Shown here one piece after another: positions 24,697-34,162 of a stretch of 36,906 nucleotides of DNA. Source of the stretch: an uncultured Clostridium sp. (GTDB lineage: Bacteria; Bacillota; Clostridia; Clostridiales; Clostridiaceae). A program made the translations under genes and the position numbers. The notes under the pieces are model-generated. The model saw only the letters and a list, made by a program, of their open reading frames with translations. It ran no database searches and had not been told where the DNA came from. The first letter of the stretch is position 1; every line of letters begins with the position of its first letter. The DNA is taken from NCBI GenBank assembly GCA_934746015.1, contig CAKVEW010000032.1, positions 1 through 36,906 on the forward strand. Reading direction: 5' to 3'.

Positions 24697-25326
24697 TCAG
24701 TTTGAAAATAAAATAGTAAATATATCTGTAGGTTTTTTTAAATAATATGTAGCTTGTATATGCTTACTAGTATGAGCTCCCCAACCAGCTAATGCAAAAT
24801 CAATTTGGGCTAAGCGAGCACAATTCATATCATATTCAGTGTCACCTATATAAAGAATCTCATGTTTTTCAACCCTTGATAACTCCATGTATTTAATAAG
24901 AGGATCTGGAAATGGCTTATGTTTTTCAGTATCATCAGCACAAACTACAATGTCAAAATAATTATTAATTTCAAGGTTAGCAAAGTCTTGAATAAATTCA
25001 TCTTTGGTTTTAGATGTGACAATACCTAATTTATAACCAGATGACACAAGTGATTTTAAAACAACATCTATATCAGAGAAAATATTTATTTCATCTCTGA
25101 AGTCATTCATTTTTTCATCCCAAAGTTCTAATGCTGAAGAAATATTATCAACACCCAATTTTTGAAGAGCATTTTCCCCTGGAATCCCTAGAGCAAAAGT
25201 TAATTTAGAAATTGATATTTTCTTATTTATTGTCAATTCTAAAGTCTTTTGTAACGAATGCAAAATAGCATATTCAGTATCTATTAAAGTTCCATCTATA
25301 TCAAAAACAATATGTTTATATGTCAT
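24697..25326 (-). CDS. HAD-IA phosphatase, phosphoglycolate-phosphatase-like
   Basis: A 209-residue cytoplasmic HAD hydrolase. Motif I is FDIDGTLIDTE with the nucleophile and general acid Asp; a four-helix C1 cap follows; motif II is VTSKTK; motif III Lys is in KHKPFPDP; motif IV is IGDTEYDM. Length and layout fit Gph/PpaX or beta-phosphoglucomutase-like members; the substrate is not evident. GGGGAG precedes the ATG. It lies just upstream of the candidate defence operon on the same strand, separated by over 300 bases, so it is probably not part of that unit. Confidence 0.88.
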   Translation of the reverse strand: MTYKHIVFDIDGTLIDTEYAILHSLQKTLELTINKKISISKLTFALGIPGENALQKLGVDNISSALELWDEKMNDFRDEINIFSDIDVVLKSLVSSGYKLGIVTSKTKDEFIQDFANLEINNYFDIVVCADDTEKHKPFPDPLIKYMELSRVEKHEILYIGDTEYDMNCARLAQIDFALAGWGAHTSKHIQATYYLKKPTDIFTILFSN

Positions 25327-25655
25327 AATAATCTCCCCAATCCTATAATTTTTAAAATTGTAATATAATCTTAAATATAATTATAGTGTAATTTTTTTTA
25401 ATAATATATACTATTTCTGCTTAATAATATAATTATTATGCCAAGTTTTACGGTATTCTAATGGACTACATATATCCATATTCATCACTAGAAATTACTT
25501 TTTCATAATTCTGCCTATTTTCTATAGCTATTAATACCGTGTTTCATGCTATATCCTTTAATAAAAAATAATTTAATATCAAAGTTCCTCAACTACATTA
25601 AAACTTATTGTTGAGAAACTTCAATATATTCACCTGCAAAATTCGAATCTAGAAA
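25327..25655. other. 329-base spacer with an IS remnant
   Basis: No intact gene. The only recognisable content is a short transposase tail at 25411-25485, annotated separately. The rest is AT-rich with stops in all frames. Confidence 0.5.
25411..25485 (-). pseudogene. Possible 3' remnant of an IS3-family transposase
   Basis: A minus-strand frame ends CSPLEYRKTWHNN plus a few residues and a TAG at 25413..25411. The SPLEYR-x5 pattern is the common C-terminal signature of IS3-family OrfB proteins (compare MAPIEYR in the intact IS of this window). Only about 24 codons are readable, and the upstream sequence is decayed. Chance resemblance is possible. Confidence 0.4.
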
Positions 25656-26128
25656 TTACAATACTGGTTCAATATCCAAATCAAAAGGAAAATCTTCAAC
25701 TTCTTTTAGTTTAAAATTCACTTTATATCCTATATTCCATCTTTATAGAAAAATCCTTCCTTTAGTTCAATTTTTACGTAACACATATTTTCATCATTTT
25801 CATTATTGTGTGCAAAATACCAAGGCTCAAATACCTTAATTAATTTTTCTCTTATCTCTCTATTTTCTAACAGTAATGGATGTCCAATATTATAAGCATT
25901 ACCACTGAAACGATAAAATTCACTGCATAGTGAAACTTGACTATTATCTTCCAATTCTCGAACCTTTTGTGAATTTGAGTAAGTAACAACATAAAATGAA
26001 CCATTTTCAAAAAAAGTATCAACAATTCGAACTGATGGTGTACTATCCTTCACAGTAGCCATTGCAAACTGATAATCCTTTGCAAATAATTCATTCATAG
26101 TGTATAAAGCCTTTTCATAAATTTCCAT
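25656..26128 (-). pseudogene. Pyridoxamine-phosphate-oxidase-fold protein with a C-terminal frameshift
   Basis: From the ATG at 26128 (AGGAGG 7 bases upstream) a split-barrel flavin-nucleotide-binding protein is read: FAMATVKDSTPSVRIVD, SFYVVTYSNSQKVRELEDN, then CYVKIELKEGFFYKDG. The frame stops at 25730, but the neighbouring frame continues with GYKVNFKLKEVEDFPFDLDI to a stop at 25658..25656. Five bases lie where a multiple of three is expected, so one base was lost (or two gained) near 25733. Relatives are small stress-related flavin or heme-binding proteins. About 24 C-terminal residues are lost; the core barrel is intact, so partial function cannot be excluded. Confidence 0.75.
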
Positions 26129-26342
26129 TTTCAATCCTCCTTAATTACCATTTATTTATTAAATTTCCATTATTCGGTAACATAATTATACCATAAGTCA
26201 ATGATACTTTTATATCATTTCTTTATGTTACAGATTAATTATTCTAATTAATTTGGTTCTCTTGAGATAGCTTCTCCGTATAAGTATTAAGTAAGGTTTT
26301 TCCTTTAATATAAAATCTATTTTTTATATTAAAACGTCAAAA

Positions 26343-26368
26343 AAGGTTGTAGTTTAAACTACAACCTT
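26343..26368. terminator. Perfect 13-bp-arm palindromic terminator
   Basis: AAGGTTGTAGTTT and its exact complement abut without a fixed spacer, and on the minus strand TTTTTTGACG follows. It lies 14 bases past the zinc-ribbon gene. Confidence 0.85.
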
Positions 26369-26381
26369 CAACAATCTAAAA

Positions 26382-26534
26382 TTATCTTCTATTTTGTTCT
26401 TTCTTAGCTCTTCTACAAGATATGCATCTTGTTGGCTCATTATCGAATCCTTTTTCTTTGTAGAATTCTTGTTCTCCTACTGAAAATATGAATTCACTTC
26501 CGCAATCTCTGCATGTTATTGTTTTATCTGACAT
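26382..26534 (-). CDS. Small zinc-ribbon protein
   Basis: 50 residues from the ATG at 26534, which has AGGAGGA at 7-base spacing; a longer reading to 26630 lacks a ribosome site and matches no relatives. Two Cys-x-x-Cys knuckles (ITCRDCGSEF and TRCISCRR) flank FSVGEQEFYKEKGFDNEP, the signature of the zf-trcl probable zinc-ribbon family common in clostridia. It probably binds one zinc ion. The molecular role is unknown; the basic tail suggests nucleic-acid or ribosome contact. Confidence 0.82.
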   Translation of the reverse strand: MSDKTITCRDCGSEFIFSVGEQEFYKEKGFDNEPTRCISCRRAKKEQNRR

Positions 26535-26832
26535 ATATATTCCTCCTAAAATTAAAGATTCTAAATTGATATAATAATCTCTAATTTTCGAGAAACTACT
26601 TAACCAAATGAAACTTTTTTTTGTTAGCATCTTTGCTACTTATTTATAATAACATAGTATTTATTTAATTGCAACTTTTTTCATCATTTTTATAAATATT
26701 TTAAATTAATGCAATATTCTCTATTTTTTAAGTAATAATATAATTAAATATGAGTATTTTATAAAAATATCATATAAATTAATATCCTTATTTCCCAAAG
26801 ATAAGTTGTAATTTATCTATTCTGATATTCTT

Positions 26833-27273
26833 CTATTTCCCCAAAACAACAAGATTTCCTAATATTTTAAAACCATTTTTTTCATAGAATTTACATGAAG
26901 GATAATCTCTTTCTGTGTTAAGTATCATTCCTTCTACCTTCTCATAAATTAACAATTCTTCTATTCCTTTTAAAAATGAGCTACCTATACCTTTTCCTTG
27001 AAAATCATAGCTTATACAAAATTCATCTATATAATATTCCATCCCCTTAATCCAAGGCTTTTTCATTCCTAAACTTAAGGCTACAATTTTATCATCTATC
27101 AATCCTATATATCCTAAGAAGTAATTATTTCTCATATGATTTATAAAAAAATTCTTCACCTGTTCTCTTGAATCATATTCATCATTCCAAGGTTCTCTTG
27201 AAAAGGTATCTATAAATAAGTCTACACATTCTTCTAAATACTTTTCTGTTAACTTAATTACTTTTAGTTCCAT
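26833..27273 (-). CDS. GNAT-family N-acetyltransferase
   Basis: 146 residues with the GNAT fold: an acidic N-terminal helix (FIDTFSREPWNDEY), strand 4 ending in YIDEFCISYDF, the acetyl-CoA loop QGKGIGSSFL (R/Q-x-x-G-x-G motif), and the C-terminal CKFYEKNGFK typical of the family. It transfers an acetyl group to an amine of unknown identity; the N-terminal half resembles aminoglycoside-type acetyltransferases only loosely. It ends 29 bases from the preceding ACT-domain gene and is probably cotranscribed with it. Confidence 0.85.
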   Translation of the reverse strand: MELKVIKLTEKYLEECVDLFIDTFSREPWNDEYDSREQVKNFFINHMRNNYFLGYIGLIDDKIVALSLGMKKPWIKGMEYYIDEFCISYDFQGKGIGSSFLKGIEELLIYEKVEGMILNTERDYPSCKFYEKNGFKILGNLVVLGK

Positions 27274-27302
27274 TTAACCCCTTCACCTTTCAAAATTAAA
27301 AT

Positions 27303-27671
27303 TTATTCTTTTATTATATATCCATTTTCCTCAAGAACTTTTATTGATTTTTCAAAGTTTTCTTCCTTAGTTAAAATATAATCTGTATTATATGTAGATA
27401 CTGCAAATATTCCTATTTTATTTTCAGCTAATAATGTTGATATTTTTGATAATACACCAATAAGAGAAAAATCTAACACACCTTCTATTCTAAATGCCTT
27501 CCATCCATTATCACATTCAATTGCATTTTTAGGTGCCAAATTTGTACTACATACTAATGATAATTCTTCATCTGTCTTTCCTATAAAACAAAACTTATCT
27601 GAATAATTTACTTCTGATAGATCCTTTACTTTACAAATTGAAAAATCCTGATTTATTATTTTTATCTCCAT
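27303..27671 (-). CDS. ACT-domain amino-acid-binding protein
   Basis: 122 residues, two ACT-like units in tandem. The second is clearest: WKAFRIEGVLDFSLIGVLSK, then an alternating strand GIFAVSTYNTDYIL, the signature of the ACT_7 (CASTOR-like) family. Such proteins bind amino acids and act as sensors. No catalytic domain is fused. The downstream GNAT gene is probably in the same operon, perhaps under control of the same signal. Confidence 0.82.
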   Translation of the reverse strand: MEIKIINQDFSICKVKDLSEVNYSDKFCFIGKTDEELSLVCSTNLAPKNAIECDNGWKAFRIEGVLDFSLIGVLSKISTLLAENKIGIFAVSTYNTDYILTKEENFEKSIKVLEENGYIIKE

Positions 27672-27869
27672 TTATTATTCTCCTTTTAGATTAACAGATT
27701 TTTAAACGACATTTTACATATTTATTATATCACACCTTCAATTCATCACCATATATTCCATATATAAGATAACTTTATATTTATATATTAATTTTTACTT
27801 TAAATTAAAATATAAATATAATATCATAGTTAAAGAGTATTAAATACATATATAATTTGGAGGTTAATT

Positions 27870-28103
27870 ATGAATCAAGGACAAGAAAAATTTTTAGGAT
27901 TTATTTTAGAAAGAGTTCAAGAAAATAAAATTGATGAAGCAAAATACTTATTATCTGAAAGCTTCAAGAAACAAGCAGAAGGTACTTTTTCACACGAATA
28001 TATTAAGGAATTTATTCCTAAGATGATAGCTTTATTAAAAGCTGATAAAGTGGAAGAAGTAAAAGCAATTATGGAACAATTTGCTAAGAATATAAATAAA
28101 TAG
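27870..28103 (+). CDS. Conserved small helical protein of unknown function
   Basis: 77 residues preceded by TTGGAGG at good spacing, with its own terminator. Amphipathic helices FLGFILERVQENKIDEAKYLL and EYIKEFIPKMIALLK dominate; the C-terminal segment EEVKAIMEQF is similar in style. I recall comparable small proteins in other clostridia, with no known function. No membrane segment, metal motif or enzyme motif is seen. It could be a helical-bundle adaptor. Confidence 0.75.
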   Translation: MNQGQEKFLGFILERVQENKIDEAKYLLSESFKKQAEGTFSHEYIKEFIPKMIALLKADKVEEVKAIMEQFAKNINK

Positions 28104-28120
28104 GCTTTGTACTAATTATA

Positions 28121-28169
28121 ATCTAAAAGCACCTAACAAGATATATACATCTTATTAGGTGCTTTTTAC
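28121..28169 (+). terminator. Terminator after the 77-residue protein
   Basis: AAAAGCACCTAA and its partner TTAGGTGCTTTT pair around an AT-rich loop, ending in a T run. It also serves as a barrier for the convergent oxidoreductase gene. Confidence 0.88.
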
Positions 28170-28194
28170 TTTAAATTAAATATAGAAATTTATT

Positions 28195-29166
28195 TTATTC
28201 AAATGGATAAACTAACCCTATTTGTTTTCTTATTTCATCCATTATTCTAGCTAGCTCTAATGTATTATTATGAGAAGCAACATTACTTTCTAAAGTCTTA
28301 TTTTTAATGCAGTTATTTGCTTCTTCAATTTCATGCATATATCCAGCTTCTTTATATTCATCTATATACTTTTCATTCTTATCTTCACTATATAAATATG
28401 CCTCTTTTGCCATCCAAAAGCTTGGTATAACTATCTTTCCCTTTTCTCCATAAATCACTGCTGTATTATCTGTATCCACCGCTATTGAACATGTTAAAGA
28501 TGCCAATGTTCCATCTTCATATTTTAAATTAATAATATCGCTTTCATCTACATTAGTTTTTGTAAATTCAGCACTTGCCTTTATTTCTTTTGGATAACTA
28601 TTTGCTATATAATTAGAAAATAGAATTGGGTAAATACCAACATCTAATAATGCTCCTCCAGCTAAATTAGGATTATATAGTCTTGAATTTAAATTACATT
28701 CACTTTTAAATCCAAAGTTTATTGTAATTAATTTAACTTTACCTATTTTACCTTCTTCAATCCATGCTTTTGCTTGATTAATTGCTGGTAAAAATAATGT
28801 CCAAAGAGCTTCCATTATAAATACATTATTTTCTTTAGCTAATTCTAGTACTTCTTTATCTGTTTTATAGTTATATGAAAAAGGTTTTTCACATAATATA
28901 TGCTTTTTAGCTTTTACACATTTCTTTGCATATTCCATATGGTAATTATGTGGTGTCGCAATATAAACTGCATCAATAGTATCATCCTTTAAAAATTCAT
29001 CTATATCTACATAATATTTTTCTATATTATGTTTCTTAGCAAATTCTTTAGTTTTATCCTCATTTCTTCCGTATACTGCAGAAAGAACGCCATCCTTTGT
29101 CTTAATCACTTCTTTTGCAAAAGCATTAGCTATTCCACCTGGTGCTATAATTCCCCATCTAATCAT
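28195..29166 (-). CDS. Gfo/Idh/MocA-family oxidoreductase
   Basis: 323 residues from the ATG at 29166, preceded by GGAGTGG; an N-terminal extension to 29205 includes that site. The Rossmann start reads WGIIAPGGIANAFA, a G-x-G-x-x-A-type NAD(P) loop. The conserved Glu-Lys-Pro is in ILCEKPF, with AGGALLDVGIYPI further on, as in sugar or trans-1,2-dihydrobenzenediol dehydrogenases of this family. It probably oxidises or reduces a sugar or related polyol. It stands alone; the substrate is not predictable. Confidence 0.9.
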   Translation of the reverse strand: MIRWGIIAPGGIANAFAKEVIKTKDGVLSAVYGRNEDKTKEFAKKHNIEKYYVDIDEFLKDDTIDAVYIATPHNYHMEYAKKCVKAKKHILCEKPFSYNYKTDKEVLELAKENNVFIMEALWTLFLPAINQAKAWIEEGKIGKVKLITINFGFKSECNLNSRLYNPNLAGGALLDVGIYPILFSNYIANSYPKEIKASAEFTKTNVDESDIINLKYEDGTLASLTCSIAVDTDNTAVIYGEKGKIVIPSFWMAKEAYLYSEDKNEKYIDEYKEAGYMHEIEEANNCIKNKTLESNVASHNNTLELARIMDEIRKQIGLVYPFE

Positions 29167-29360
29167 AAATTCCCACTCCTTTCTTTTATTACTATAATTA
29201 TACAAAATTTATTTTACTAATGAAATAAAAATATACTTATTAAATGCATTTTTAGTAATTATAGAGTAAGCCAGTAATACTTATTTATACCATTAGCTAC
29301 TCTTTATATCTTATAGATTATTTTTTATTTTTCTTATCCACAAATATACTTATTACAAAC

Positions 29361-29393
29361 AAAAAATAAAGACTTTATAAAGCCTTTATTTTT
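29361..29393 (-). terminator. Terminator after the aldo/keto reductase gene
   Basis: Minus-strand AATAAAG and CTTTATT arms surround CTTTATAAAG, making an extended near-palindrome followed by a T run. It begins about 9 bases beyond the stop codon. Confidence 0.65.
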
Positions 29394-29402
29394 AATTAAA
29401 CA

Positions 29403-30248
29403 CTATCTTATTAATTTAGCCAAATACTCTATCGATGCTGGATCATAATGGTTAAAAAATGAACTTTCTTTTTTATCCATACTTGAAATTTGATCCATTT
29501 CATCTTTTGTTAACTCAAAATCAAATACATCTATATTTTCTATCATTCTATCTTTATGAATAGACTTAGGAATAGCTACAATTCCTCGTGTAATTAACCA
29601 ACGCAATATAACTTGTGCCGAAGATTTCCCATACTTTTTCCCAATATCAACTAACACTTTATTATTAAACATATCCTGTTTTCCTTCTGCAAATGGAGCC
29701 CATGCTTCCATTTGAATGCCATATCTTTTCATGACTTCATGAGCTTCTTTCTGTTGGTGAAATACATTAGTTTCTACTTGATTAACTGCCGGAACTATTT
29801 CATTAAATAAAGTTAAATCTGTCAATCTATCTGGATAAAAGTTACTAACACCAATAGCCTTTAACTTTCCTTCTTTATATAAATCTTCCATAGCACGATA
29901 GATTCCATAGTAGTCATTTAAAGGTTGATGAATAAGCATTAAATCAATATAATCAAGTTGCATTTTCCTTAAAGACTCTTCTATAGACTTTTTCCCCTTT
30001 TCATATCCAGCATTTGAAATCCATACCTTAGATGTAATAAATAAATCTTTTCTATCTACACCACACTTTTTTATTGCATTTCCAACAGCTTCTTCATTCC
30101 CATAAGATTGTGCTGTATCTATTAGTCGATATCCCACCTCAATAGCATCAAGCACCACTTTTTCACATTCTTTTTCATCTGTAATTTGAAAAACTCCAAA
30201 GCCTAGTATTGGCATTTTCAAACCATTATTCAGCTTTACATATTCCAT
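29403..30248 (-). CDS. Aldo/keto reductase (AKR5-like)
   Basis: 281-residue cytoplasmic NADPH-dependent TIM-barrel reductase. The catalytic tetrad is intact: Asp44 and Tyr49 (LIDTAQSYGNE), Lys74 (FITSKVW) and His107 (LMLIHQPL). Further signatures are AIGVSNF, VPAVNQVE and the cofactor loop AIPKSIHKDRM. It is complete, in contrast to the deleted relative at 9443-10229. The probable role is reduction of aldehydes or diketones. It lies downstream of a broken alcohol dehydrogenase and a LysR gene, suggesting a former detoxification cluster. Confidence 0.92.
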   Translation of the reverse strand: MEYVKLNNGLKMPILGFGVFQITDEKECEKVVLDAIEVGYRLIDTAQSYGNEEAVGNAIKKCGVDRKDLFITSKVWISNAGYEKGKKSIEESLRKMQLDYIDLMLIHQPLNDYYGIYRAMEDLYKEGKLKAIGVSNFYPDRLTDLTLFNEIVPAVNQVETNVFHQQKEAHEVMKRYGIQMEAWAPFAEGKQDMFNNKVLVDIGKKYGKSSAQVILRWLITRGIVAIPKSIHKDRMIENIDVFDFELTKDEMDQISSMDKKESSFFNHYDPASIEYLAKLIR

Positions 30249-30311
30249 ATAAATACTCCTCTCAAAATTATTTATATTAAACCTTTAATTTAATATTATT
30301 TCTAACTTTAC

Positions 30312-30560
30312 TTTATTGCCCCTATATCTTTAAGCCATTTATTCACATCACTTTTTGCTACTGAAACTCAATAATGTTTTTACCCTCAGACTTTAAGATA
30401 TTTGCTATTTCATCATATATACCATTTTTTTAATAGATCCTTTTCCATAAGCAAGCATTACATTTTTCCCATAACTTGATATTTCACACGGAAAAAATTC
30501 CTTTACACACCCTTTTCCAAAATAAACCCTAGTTGAATTTTCAAAAACAAAATTATTCAT
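30312..30560 (-). pseudogene. Truncated, frameshifted iron-containing alcohol dehydrogenase
   Basis: From the ATG at 30560 (after AAGGAGGGG) the sequence reads NNFVFENSTRVYFGKG and VMLAYGKGSIKK, the N-terminus of YqhD/Bdh-type iron alcohol dehydrogenases (usually about 390 residues). After the poly-A run the frame is lost; the next frame gives GIYDEIANILKSEGKNII, then a stop. A further short piece, DVNKWLKDIGAIK and stop, follows in a third arrangement. Most of the enzyme is gone. Two frameshifts plus a large deletion make it nonfunctional. Confidence 0.75.
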
Positions 30561-30777
30561 TAAAATTCCCCTCCTTAGTCATTAACATTATCATCATCCT
30601 TATCTAATTTAACTAATTAGATACTGTAATATTATCAACTTAGTTACTGTTTATATATTAATTATAAAATCTCTTTATAATTAATAGAAGTCTCTATAAG
30701 TTAATCAGTTTATACCTAAGGGTTATAGCAAAGCATAAAAAAAGCTCACATACTATTTGTATATTAACTTAATACTT

Positions 30778-31677
30778 TTATATTTTTAAATCTAAAACAT
30801 CTACCACCACTCTAATAAAATCACTAACTTGCTTACTTGGATTTAATGAATACAAAATACCAAAAGGAATTGTATAATTCCAATTAACTGGTAAAACTTT
30901 AAACATAGGATGTACATTTTCCCATTTCCCTATTGATATTAAAATATTATTTTCACTTTCACATTCATTGAATACATCTACATCATAGAAAGGAAAATCA
31001 ACTACTTTTATTTGCGGATAGTTTTTCCATATATCATCTCTTAAAATATCAATATAGCTATTCCATCCACGCCTAATAAGCATTAAATTTTCACCAAACA
31101 AATCACTAATATCAAGTTTTTCTTTTGATGCAAGTCTATGATGAATTGATACTGCACAACAAATTGGCTCTCTATTTAACTCTAATGCAGCACATTTTCT
31201 ATTTTTTAAAAATTCACCATCAAAGACACCTCCTACAATATCAATGTTTTCTCCTAAGTTAATAAGGATTTCACGAGCATTTTCAGGTGTATTTTCAAAA
31301 GATACCATTTGAAGTTTTATATTTGGAGATTTTTCATAAATTTTTGGCCATAACTCAATTAAAAATTGACTTGGTGTCATAAGTGAAGTACCAATTCTAA
31401 TTACATTATCATTAATTTGAGAAGCATTTTTTGCACGTACAATAGAATCTTTTGAATATTGAATGATATATTTTGCATCTTTATAGAATGATTTTCCTGC
31501 ATCAGTTAAAAAAATACCTCTATTTGTTCGGTTAAATAATAAAATATCTAACCTAGATTCTAATAAATTAATTTGTTTTATAACAGCAGTAGGTGTTATA
31601 AGCAAAACTTCTCCTGCTTTAGAAAAGCTCCCCAAATCTGCCACCTTAATAAATGTATCTAATTGTTTATTATACAT
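30778..31677 (-). CDS. LysR-family transcriptional regulator
   Basis: 299 residues. The N-terminal winged helix-turn-helix spans residues about 1-60: FIKVADLGSFSKAGEVLLIT, then AVIKQINLLESRLDILLFNRTNRGIFLTDAG. A periplasmic-binding-like effector domain follows from about residue 90. It sits upstream of the alcohol dehydrogenase remnant and the aldo/keto reductase on the same strand, and may have controlled them. The ligand is unknown. The TTTAG-side gap to the M20 gene holds a terminator. Confidence 0.9.
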   Translation of the reverse strand: MYNKQLDTFIKVADLGSFSKAGEVLLITPTAVIKQINLLESRLDILLFNRTNRGIFLTDAGKSFYKDAKYIIQYSKDSIVRAKNASQINDNVIRIGTSLMTPSQFLIELWPKIYEKSPNIKLQMVSFENTPENAREILINLGENIDIVGGVFDGEFLKNRKCAALELNREPICCAVSIHHRLASKEKLDISDLFGENLMLIRRGWNSYIDILRDDIWKNYPQIKVVDFPFYDVDVFNECESENNILISIGKWENVHPMFKVLPVNWNYTIPFGILYSLNPSKQVSDFIRVVVDVLDLKI

Positions 31678-31756
31678 ACCCCTCTCCCCTTTAGTTATAA
31701 TTCACCATTTTAACAATTACCCTAAATTATAACATAAAATATATTATATGTAATTT

Positions 31757-31800
31757 AAAAACACCTAATAAAAATATTTAAATTTTACTAGGTGTTTTTA
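31757..31800. terminator. Terminator between the M20 and LysR genes
   Basis: AAAAACACCTA and TAGGTGTTTTT form an 11-base stem over an AT-rich loop; the T run suits termination of the M20 gene transcript on the minus strand. Confidence 0.85.
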
Positions 31801-31808
31801 TATTTTAT

Positions 31809-32993
31809 TTACTTGTTATTTTTTAACCACATAATTGCACAATATGTATGCATTGCTGCCCCTGTAACTAATATATCTTCATTAAATACAACTTTTTCAT
31901 TATGCATTGGCTCACCATATAAAGGATTTTCTCCTTTTGTTCCAGCACCTAACATAAGGTAAACACTTGGAACTTCATATGAATAAGAAGCAAAATCTTC
32001 TGAACCCATTCCTCCACCTTCAAATATAATAACTGATTTTTCCCCTATTAAATCTTTCACATAAGAAGTAACTTCTTTAGCTAAATCATTATTATTAGCT
32101 AGTGGAGGTACTGAGGATAATTCTATTAATTCAGCTTCTCCTCTAAACATCTTAGCAGTAGAACCTACTATATCATTCATTCTATTAAATATAAATTCTC
32201 CTAATTCTTTATCTAAACTTCTAATAGTTCCTTCCATAATAACTTCATTAGGTATTATATTTGGAGCATCTCCCCCAACAAACTTACCTATTGTTACAAC
32301 AGCTGACTTAGTAGCTGATATTTCTCTAGCAATAATTTCTTGTAAGGATATGTATATATGTGATGCTATATTTATTGGATCTACTCCAAGTTCTGGCATA
32401 GCTCCATGACATCCAGTACCTCTTACAACTATTCTAAATCTATTACATCCTGCTATACTAGTTCCTAAACCACATAATACAACGTTTGAAGGTGTACCAG
32501 AATGTACATGCATTGCCATTGCTGCATCAACCTTAGGATTTTCAAGTACTCCTGCTGCTAACATTTTTTTAGCTCCAGTAAATCCCTCTTCATCTGGCTG
32601 AAATACTAATTTAACAGTTCCTTCTATTTCATCTTGGTTTTCCTTAAGTAGTTTTGCTGCCCCTAATAACATTGCTGTATGCATATCATGTCCACATGAA
32701 TGCATAGAGCCATTAGTTGATTTAAAATCGCAATCAGTAGCTTCTGACATTGGAAGTGCATCCATATCAGCTCTTAATAGAAATGTTTTTCCTTCTTTTT
32801 TCCCTTTAATTGTGGCAACTATACCACTTTCACATATTTCCTTTGGATCATATCCAAATTCCTTTAACTTATCTATTACATAAGCTTTTGTTTTGGGTAA
32901 TTCAGAACCAACTTCTGGATTACTATGAATTGTTCTCCTATAATTTATTAAATCATCTTTTATTAATTTCGCTTGATCAATAATCTTATTCAT
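31809..32993 (-). CDS. M20-family amidohydrolase (N-acyl-amino-acid hydrolase type)
   Basis: 394-residue cytoplasmic metallopeptidase that removes acyl or aminoacyl groups from amino acids (hippurate/IAA-amino-acid hydrolase subgroup). Metal-site motifs: LRADMDALP; MHSCGHDMHTAMLLGA; FQPDEEGFTGA with catalytic and metal Glu; the dimerisation-domain His in GCHGAMPE; and GSEDFASY near the end. The QPDEE reading, where Ala is usual after Pro, is a small variation. Length is standard. The natural substrate is not evident. Confidence 0.92.
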   Translation of the reverse strand: MNKIIDQAKLIKDDLINYRRTIHSNPEVGSELPKTKAYVIDKLKEFGYDPKEICESGIVATIKGKKEGKTFLLRADMDALPMSEATDCDFKSTNGSMHSCGHDMHTAMLLGAAKLLKENQDEIEGTVKLVFQPDEEGFTGAKKMLAAGVLENPKVDAAMAMHVHSGTPSNVVLCGLGTSIAGCNRFRIVVRGTGCHGAMPELGVDPINIASHIYISLQEIIAREISATKSAVVTIGKFVGGDAPNIIPNEVIMEGTIRSLDKELGEFIFNRMNDIVGSTAKMFRGEAELIELSSVPPLANNNDLAKEVTSYVKDLIGEKSVIIFEGGGMGSEDFASYSYEVPSVYLMLGAGTKGENPLYGEPMHNEKVVFNEDILVTGAAMHTYCAIMWLKNNK

Positions 32994-33097
32994 AAGTACA
33001 CCTCATTTTTATATTACAATTAAGCACTAAATTAATTAAATTAGCCTTTATATTTTATTATTATATTTTGCATTAATAACAATATTAATACTAACAT

Positions 33098-33134
33098 AAT
33101 TTATTATAATATTTTACCAATATTATAATAAATT
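33098..33134. repeat. 16-bp AT-only inverted repeat
   Basis: AATTTATTATAATATT (33098-33113) and its exact complement (33119-33134) flank TTACC. It lies between the alpha/beta hydrolase stop and the M20 start. Each arm contains TATAAT on one strand, so it may be a promoter/operator; it lacks the GC stem of an efficient terminator. Confidence 0.45.
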
Positions 33135-33191
33135 TTATATAAATATTATACTTTTTTCAAATTTCTTAAAATATATCATCTCAAATTAATT

Positions 33192-34022
33192 TTAAAGTAT
33201 ATAACTATTTAACCATTCTATAATTATATCTACTACTTCTATATATCTTTGTCCTATAAGTAACCCAGTATGAGTTGTATTCCATAATCCTTCATAGGTA
33301 GCATTAAGCTTATCTGCTAGTACTTTTCCTCTTCTATTATAATCATCACTACTTACAGATTTAATAACAAGAGAAGGACATTTTATTCTACTATAATCTA
33401 TAGATATTCCTCCACTTCTTTCATAGTCTAGAATAGTACTCATAACCTTTGAAGATTCCATTGATAGATACTTTCTTTGAAAAGCTATATCCTCTTCTGA
33501 TTCATCTATGCTATAAGACTCTAAGCGAGCTGGAGCTGGATCTATAATTCTTTCTATTGAAGATTTATAGTTTTCTTTGTATCGAGATATTTGATATACT
33601 TCCTTACTTATACATGTATCAATAAGTATTAATCCATGAAGATCAACAGTTTCAGCTATCTTTTGACAAAGTATTCCACCCATGCTGAATCCAACTAAAA
33701 TAGGCTTTTCATCGCACTCTGCAATAACTTCTTTAATGTCATCTAAATAATCATCAAATGTTATTTTGGTAAAATCCATTATTCTACTTTTATAATGACT
33801 TCTCATATTCATTACATAGCACTTCCAACCTTTGCTTATAAAATTAGGTATATACTTGCTCCACATCCAACTTCCGGTATAAGCACCATGTACAAAAATT
33901 ATAGGAGGTCTTTTTTTAATTTCTTCATAATCACCTTCAGCATCAAATATTTCTAAGAATAAATCATTATCCCCAATATATTTTTCAATATGATTAGGCA
34001 ATATTTTTGTATAATCTTTCAT
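33192..34022 (-). CDS. Alpha/beta-hydrolase
   Basis: 276 residues from the ATG at 34022 with AGAGGAGG upstream; the longer reading to 34097 is not supported. The oxyanion-hole region is IIFVHGAYTGSWMW. The nucleophile Ser lies in the elbow VGFSMGG, the acid is probably an Asp near VSSDDYNRRG, and the catalytic His is in NTTHTGLLIG. It probably hydrolyses an ester or lactone of unknown structure. It is a stand-alone gene upstream of the M20 amidohydrolase on the same strand. Confidence 0.88.
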   Translation of the reverse strand: MKDYTKILPNHIEKYIGDNDLFLEIFDAEGDYEEIKKRPPIIFVHGAYTGSWMWSKYIPNFISKGWKCYVMNMRSHYKSRIMDFTKITFDDYLDDIKEVIAECDEKPILVGFSMGGILCQKIAETVDLHGLILIDTCISKEVYQISRYKENYKSSIERIIDPAPARLESYSIDESEEDIAFQRKYLSMESSKVMSTILDYERSGGISIDYSRIKCPSLVIKSVSSDDYNRRGKVLADKLNATYEGLWNTTHTGLLIGQRYIEVVDIIIEWLNSYIL

Positions 34023-34162
34023 AAATATTTCCTCCTCTAAAATTAATATAATCTTAAACATATTCTTTTTCTTTACATCTTGTCCATATATTACCATATA
34101 ATTTTCTATATGCCTATTATTTCTAATATATAAATATATTTTTAATTATTAGTATAAATGCT

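Noticed and set aside
26535..26630. Longer zinc-ribbon reading starting at 26630
   Set aside because: The extension lacks a ribosome site and family-like sequence, while the ATG at 26534 has AGGAGGA at 7 bases.
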